Below, one piece after another: positions 5,713 to 8,115 of a stretch of 8,115 bases of DNA. This stretch comes from Chloroflexota bacterium (GTDB taxonomy: Bacteria; Chloroflexota; Dehalococcoidia; Tepidiformales; Tepidiformaceae). The notes beneath the pieces are model-generated. The model did not search any database. It saw only the letters and a program-made list of their open reading frames with translations, and was not told the DNA's origin. The position numbers and the translations under genes were made by a program. The number at the start of each line of letters is the position of its first letter. Position 1 is the stretch's first letter. Location of the stretch: the NCBI GenBank assembly GCA_025350285.1, contig JANXYE010000316.1, forward strand, positions 1 through 8,115, written 5' to 3'.

Positions 5713-6369
5713 ATGGCCGACAACCGCTCTGGCACGGATAACCTGTGGGACGCGCTCTACACCCAGCGCGCCATCCGCTATTTCAAGCCCGATCCCGTGC
5801 CTCAGGAACTCATCTGGAAAGTGATCGAAGCGGGCACCCGCGCCCCCAGCGGCACGAACACGCAGCCGTGGGGCTTCGTCGTCATCCAGGACGCGGCCAA
5901 CCGTCAGCGCATCGCCGAAAAGCTGCGCACCCAGTTCGCTTCGAACCCCGGCATGAAGGCCTACGTCCAGCAGGGCAAGGAGTCCGCCGACAAGACAGCC
6001 CGCCTGATGATGACCGGCGTCGAGTCCATCGTCGATCGGCTTGACGCGGCGCCCGTTTTCATCATCCCCTGCCTCCACAACGTCGGCTCGCCCGCCCGCG
6101 ACGGCCTGCTCGCCGGCAGCTCTATCTACCAGGCCGTCCAGAATATCCTCGTCGCCGCCCGCGGGCTCGGTCTCGGCACGCTGATGAGCACCTTCCAGGC
6201 CGGCATGGCCAAGGAACTCACCGAGTGGCTCCAGCTCCCGCCCGACACCACCCCGGTGGCCCTCATCCCCATGGGCTACCCCGCCGCCAACTTCGGCCCC
6301 GTGAAGCGCAAGCCAGTCGAAGAGGTGACCCACTGGGAAACCTGGGGATCGTCGAAAGAACGCCATTAG
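5713..6369 (+). CDS. Nitroreductase-family FMN oxidoreductase
   Basis: A 218-residue flavoprotein of the NfsB/FRase-like nitroreductase family: homodimeric, FMN-dependent, cytoplasmic, reducing nitro groups, quinones or similar acceptors with NAD(P)H or another donor. R19-A-I-R22 near the N-terminus and A44-P-S-G-x-N-x-Q-P-W53 are the FMN phosphate and isoalloxazine binding segments; G135-S-S-I-Y-Q and A-A-R-G-L-G-L-G-T at 148-156 form the core helix and the second FMN loop; I185-P-M-G-Y-P and G195-P-V-K-R-K-P form the usual family ending. Length is normal. The ATG at 5713 is chosen because the domain begins just after it and GAGG sits 4 bases upstream; an in-frame ATG at 5530 lies inside the divergent Uma2 gene. 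The flavin-linked oxidoreductase downstream may be co-transcribed. The physiological substrate is unknown. Confidence 0.9.
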   Translation: MADNRSGTDNLWDALYTQRAIRYFKPDPVPQELIWKVIEAGTRAPSGTNTQPWGFVVIQDAANRQRIAEKLRTQFASNPGMKAYVQQGKESADKTARLMMTGVESIVDRLDAAPVFIIPCLHNVGSPARDGLLAGSSIYQAVQNILVAARGLGLGTLMSTFQAGMAKELTEWLQLPPDTTPVALIPMGYPAANFGPVKRKPVEEVTHWETWGSSKERH

Positions 6370-6370
6370 C

Positions 6371-6433
6371 CGCCAAGACGCCAAGCGGCCAAGTTGCGTT
6401 AAAGAAATCCTTGGCGCGCTTGGCGTCTTGGCG
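6371..6433. repeat. Long near-perfect palindrome (hairpin) between two oxidoreductase genes
   Basis: Left arm 6371-6393 and right arm 6410-6433 are inverted copies: 17 pairs are perfect (CGCCAAGACGCCAAGCG in the left arm), then one extra base in the right arm, then six more pairs, around a 16-base A/T-richer loop. Each arm is itself built from CCAAG units. It starts one base after the nitroreductase stop and ends 26 bases before the next start. CGCCAAGACGCCAAG-type palindromes recur, from memory, in intergenic regions of unrelated environmental genomes. A terminator or an mRNA-stabilising stem between two cistrons is possible; there is no T-run after the right arm. Confidence 0.85.
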
Positions 6434-6459
6434 TTCAAAATTTCTCAAGGAGTACCCCA

Positions 6460-7320
6460 ATGAAGATCGGTGTCGTTTTTCCCCAGACCGAATTCGGCGA
6501 TGACCCCGCCGCCCTCAAAGAGTTCGCCCAGACGGCCGAGGCACTCGGCTACAGCCACATCCTCGTCTATGACCACGTCCTCGGCGCTGTCCATGCCGGC
6601 CGCGAGCCGCGCCTCACCGGCCCCTACACCGAAGAGGCGTCCTTTCACGAGCCGTTCGTCCTCTTCGGCTACTGGGCGGGCGTTACCACGACCATCGAGC
6701 TCGTCACCGGCGTCATCATCCTCCCCCAACGCCAGACGGCCCTCGTCGCCAAGCAAGCCGCCGAAATTGACGTGCTTTCGGGTGGACGGCTTCGCCTCGG
6801 CGTTGGCACCGGCTGGAATTATGTCGAGTACGCCGCCCTCGGCGAAGACTTCCACAACCGTGGACGCCGCCAGGAAGAGCAGATCGACCTCCTGCGCAAG
6901 CTCTGGACCGAACCCGTACTCGACTACACCGGCAAGTGGCACCGCATCGAACGGGCTGGTCTGAAGCCGCTGCCCACGCGCCAGATCCCCATCTGGATGG
7001 GCGGTTTCAGCGAGCCCGCCTACCGCCGTGCCGCGCGCATCGCGGATGGCTTCATCTTCGGAGGCTCGCCCGCGGCCGTCGCCCCTGGGCTTGAACTGAT
7101 CCGCGAGGAGATGGCGAAGAACGGGCGAGACGCCGCCACCTTCGGCGTCGAGGCGATGGTTGGCTACGACGCCGGGCCCGAGAAGTGGGGCGAGCAGGCC
7201 GAGACCTGGCGCAAGTCGGGCGCCGACTACATCTCTGTTCGCGCCATGAACTGCGGGCTCTCCAGTCCGAAGGAGCACATCGAGGCCCTCCGCCGCTACA
7301 AGCAGGAAGTGGGCTTCTGA
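6460..7320 (+). CDS. LLM-class (luciferase-like) F420-dependent oxidoreductase
   Basis: A 286-residue protein of the bacterial luciferase-like superfamily, TIGR03619-like subgroup, expected to be a TIM barrel using reduced F420 (or possibly FMN) as cofactor. Diagnostic stretches: K2-I-G-V-V-F-P-Q-T at the N-terminus; A28-L-G-Y-S-x-I-L-V-Y-D-H-V at 28-40; V82-T-G-V-I-I-L-P-Q-R-Q at 82-92, then A-K-Q-A-A-E-I-D-V-L-S-G-G-R at 97-110 and L-G-V-G-T-G-W-N at 113-120, the superfamily signature; and 'IPIWMGG' followed by 'RRAARIADGFIFGG', the usual phosphate-binding half. Length is normal. AAGGAG at 6447-6452 lies 7 bases before the ATG and just after the palindrome. Substrate is unknown; such enzymes act on ketones, alcohols and polycyclic compounds. 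If F420 is used, biosynthesis genes should lie elsewhere in the genome. Confidence 0.9.
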   Translation: MKIGVVFPQTEFGDDPAALKEFAQTAEALGYSHILVYDHVLGAVHAGREPRLTGPYTEEASFHEPFVLFGYWAGVTTTIELVTGVIILPQRQTALVAKQAAEIDVLSGGRLRLGVGTGWNYVEYAALGEDFHNRGRRQEEQIDLLRKLWTEPVLDYTGKWHRIERAGLKPLPTRQIPIWMGGFSEPAYRRAARIADGFIFGGSPAAVAPGLELIREEMAKNGRDAATFGVEAMVGYDAGPEKWGEQAETWRKSGADYISVRAMNCGLSSPKEHIEALRRYKQEVGF

Positions 7321-7462
7321 GCCCGGCCCGACGGAGTATACGCATCGCGCGGGTTGGCAGAGTTGCACCGCGCGCAGGATGGCCGCGAACGTATTGCCGT
7401 TCTGGACGACCGGCCGGCTCTGTGGGACGGGTGTCGGGTGCCTTGCAGCCCTGCCCCACCGT
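7321..7462. other. Intergenic stretch after the LLM gene, no recognisable gene
   Basis: A 142-base GC-rich stretch. It contains one weak 7-bp hairpin (CGCGCGG / CCGCGCG at 7346-7352 and 7368-7374, 15-base loop) without a T-run. The frame of the LLM gene stays open after its stop and runs on to 7599, with a passage (G-L-A-E-L-H-R-A-Q-D-G) that reads a little like protein, but there is no ribosome binding site and no family I know. It may be a decayed remnant or chance. No tRNA fold was found by eye. Confidence 0.5.
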
Positions 7463-7606
7463 CTAGTACTTCATCGACAAGGTTCGCGATAGACGTTCAC
7501 CACTTTCAAATGTTCCTCCCCCTCTCCCGCGAGGTACGAAGTCGGGAGAGGGGGCCGGGGGGTGAGGGCGGCGCACCGAACGCTGACTTTCGTCGTTGAG
7601 TACTAG
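7463..7606. mobile_element. MITE-like element with terminal inverted repeats
   Basis: CTAGTACT at 7463-7470 is repeated inverted as AGTACTAG at 7599-7606, and the match continues inwards imperfectly: TCATCGAC (7471-7478) against GTCGTTG (7592-7598). That gives about 15-16 bp of terminal inverted repeat around roughly 144 bp with no coding capacity. Each end contains TA (7464-7465 and 7604-7605), as expected of a TA-targeting (IS630/mariner-like) element, which is inference. The right end overlaps the 3' end of the RidA gene and holds its TAG stop (7605-7603 on the minus strand). Confidence 0.5.
7518..7554. repeat. 12-bp perfect C/G-rich hairpin inside the MITE-like element
   Basis: CCCCCTCTCCCG (7518-7529) and CGGGAGAGGGGG (7543-7554) form a perfect 12-bp stem with a 13-base loop, followed by a G-rich stretch to about 7570. 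Hairpins of the type 'CCCTCTCCC...GGGAGAGGG' are common dispersed intergenic repeats in many GC-rich bacteria. On either strand it could also reduce read-through between the convergent LLM and RidA genes, but no T-run follows. Confidence 0.8.
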
Positions 7607-8064
7607 TTCGCCACCTCGAACAGGAACTCCACCTCGACCGGGACGCCGAGCGGAAGTTCCGCTACGCCGACCGCCGCCCGGGCGTGGCGGCCAGCTTCGC
7701 CGAAGACGTCCAGGAGGAGCTGCGAGGCCCCGTTTACCACCTTCGGCTGATCTGTGAAGCCCGGCGCGGAGGCGACGAAGCCGCCCACGCGCACCGCTCG
7801 CACCACGCGATCCAGGCTCCCGAGGTGCGCCCGCACCTGGGCCAGGCCGTTAATCGCGCAGAGCCGGGCCAGTTCTGCGGCCTCCTCGATGGACACTTCG
7901 GCGCCGACCTTGCCCCGGCCCGCCACCGCGCCGTCTCGCGTCGGGATCTGTCCGGAAACGAAGAGCAGCGCGCCGCTTCGCACGACCGGCGAATACAACC
8001 CGGCGGCCGGCGGAGGAGTCGGCAAAGTTAAACCTAACGCTGCAAGGCGTGCTTCGTGACTCAC
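7603..8064 (-). CDS. RidA/YjgF/UK114 family protein (YjgF-like subgroup 1)
   Basis: A 153-residue RidA-family protein. RidA proteins are trimers with a chorismate-mutase-like fold; the archetype hydrolyses reactive enamine/imine intermediates made by PLP enzymes. Visible family landmarks are L-G-L-T-L-P at 10-15, G31-A-L-L-F-V-S-G-Q-I-P at 31-41, the G-K-V-G-A-E-V-S stretch at 51-58, N111-G-A-S, and G122-E-A-G-R-H-A-R129-x-A-V-G-V-A-E-L-P-L-G with V-E-V-E at 143-146. Arg129 aligns with the active-site Arg105 of Escherichia coli RidA. The longer N-terminal part and the 'G-x-GRHARxAVGVAELPLG' form place it in the YjgF-like_1 subgroup, whose activity is less certain. GTG start, with GAGGA 6 bases upstream, overlaps the stop of the preceding gene as GTGA. 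The stop lies in an inverted repeat (see 7463-7606), though the protein end looks normal. Confidence 0.88.
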   Translation of the reverse strand: MSHEARLAALGLTLPTPPPAAGLYSPVVRSGALLFVSGQIPTRDGAVAGRGKVGAEVSIEEAAELARLCAINGLAQVRAHLGSLDRVVRAVRVGGFVASAPGFTDQPKVVNGASQLLLDVFGEAGRHARAAVGVAELPLGVPVEVEFLFEVAN

Positions 8065-8115
8065 GATTCGTCCTCTTCCGTCGTGCCGAGAATCTGCGTG
8101 ACAACGCCGTGGAAC
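8061..8115 (-). CDS. C-terminal end of an unidentified gene (5' part outside the window)
   Basis: On the minus strand, the frame that ends in TGA at 8063-8061 reads FHGVVTQILGTTEEDES, ending in an acidic tail. Its stop overlaps the GTG start of the RidA gene (GTGA), the same coupling seen at 209-212. The residue choice and the overlap make a real gene end likely. Seventeen residues are too few to name a family. Confidence 0.5.
   Translation of the reverse strand, partial: FHGVVTQILGTTEEDES

Noticed and set aside
5350..6438. Long open frame on the minus strand (362 codons)
   Set aside because: It is antisense to the nitroreductase and out of frame with Uma2 copy B, both with intact family motifs. 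The translation is low in complexity and Ala/Gly/Val rich.
6445..7368. Long open frame on the minus strand (307 codons)
   Set aside because: It is antisense to the LLM oxidoreductase, which has every expected signature. The antisense frame has no motif and no ribosome binding site that I can see.
7346..7374. Possible intrinsic terminator or tRNA-like fold after the LLM gene
   Set aside because: The 7-bp stem has a long loop and no T-run, and no cloverleaf or anticodon arm can be drawn.
7354..7599. Possible small gene or pseudogene after the LLM gene
   Set aside because: No ribosome binding site, no family resemblance, and its second half is the inverted-repeat element. It is noted only as an open stretch.
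1..8115. CRISPR array, restriction-modification or other defence system
   Set aside because: No spaced direct repeats were seen. The Uma2 proteins are nuclease-like, but there is no methyltransferase for DNA or other defence partner beside them; the SAM methyltransferase at 715-1479 has small-molecule-type motifs.

Overview
The window is GC-rich bacterial chromosome with short gaps, frequent GTG/TTG starts and genes packed on alternating strands. An F420-type luciferase-like oxidoreductase, two Uma2-type nucleases and the DUF5678/retropepsin pair suggest a Chloroflexota (Dehalococcoidia-like) genome. An actinobacterium is a less likely alternative. This is inference from gene content; there is no rRNA or other marker here.

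Layout: (1) 3-2398, plus strand: a small DUF5678-like protein overlapping by 4 bases a retropepsin-fold protein with an altered active-site triad (DLA instead of DTG); then a class I SAM methyltransferase and a membrane PAP2-family phosphatase. (2) 5603-2464, minus strand: two tandem, mosaic-diverged Uma2/DUF820 PD-(D/E)xK proteins, then a CysM-like cysteine synthase and a MoxR/CoxD-type AAA+ ATPase. The last three genes are 6 and 15 bases apart and probably form an operon. (3) 5713-7320, plus strand: an FMN nitroreductase and an F420-type LLM oxidoreductase, separated by a long near-perfect palindrome. (4) 8115-7603, minus strand: the 3' end of an unidentified gene overlapping (GTGA) a RidA/YjgF-like gene. 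The ridA stop codon lies inside the terminal inverted repeat of a MITE-like element of about 144 bp.

Most genes are ordinary metabolic or accessory genes with no common pathway. The less ordinary parts are the DUF5678/retropepsin pair, the duplicated Uma2 genes with their duplicated leader, the palindrome at 6371-6433 and the inverted-repeat-bounded element at 7463-7606. I saw no rRNA, tRNA, CRISPR array, transposase gene or recognisable replication origin. No single feature amounts to a clearly new system.
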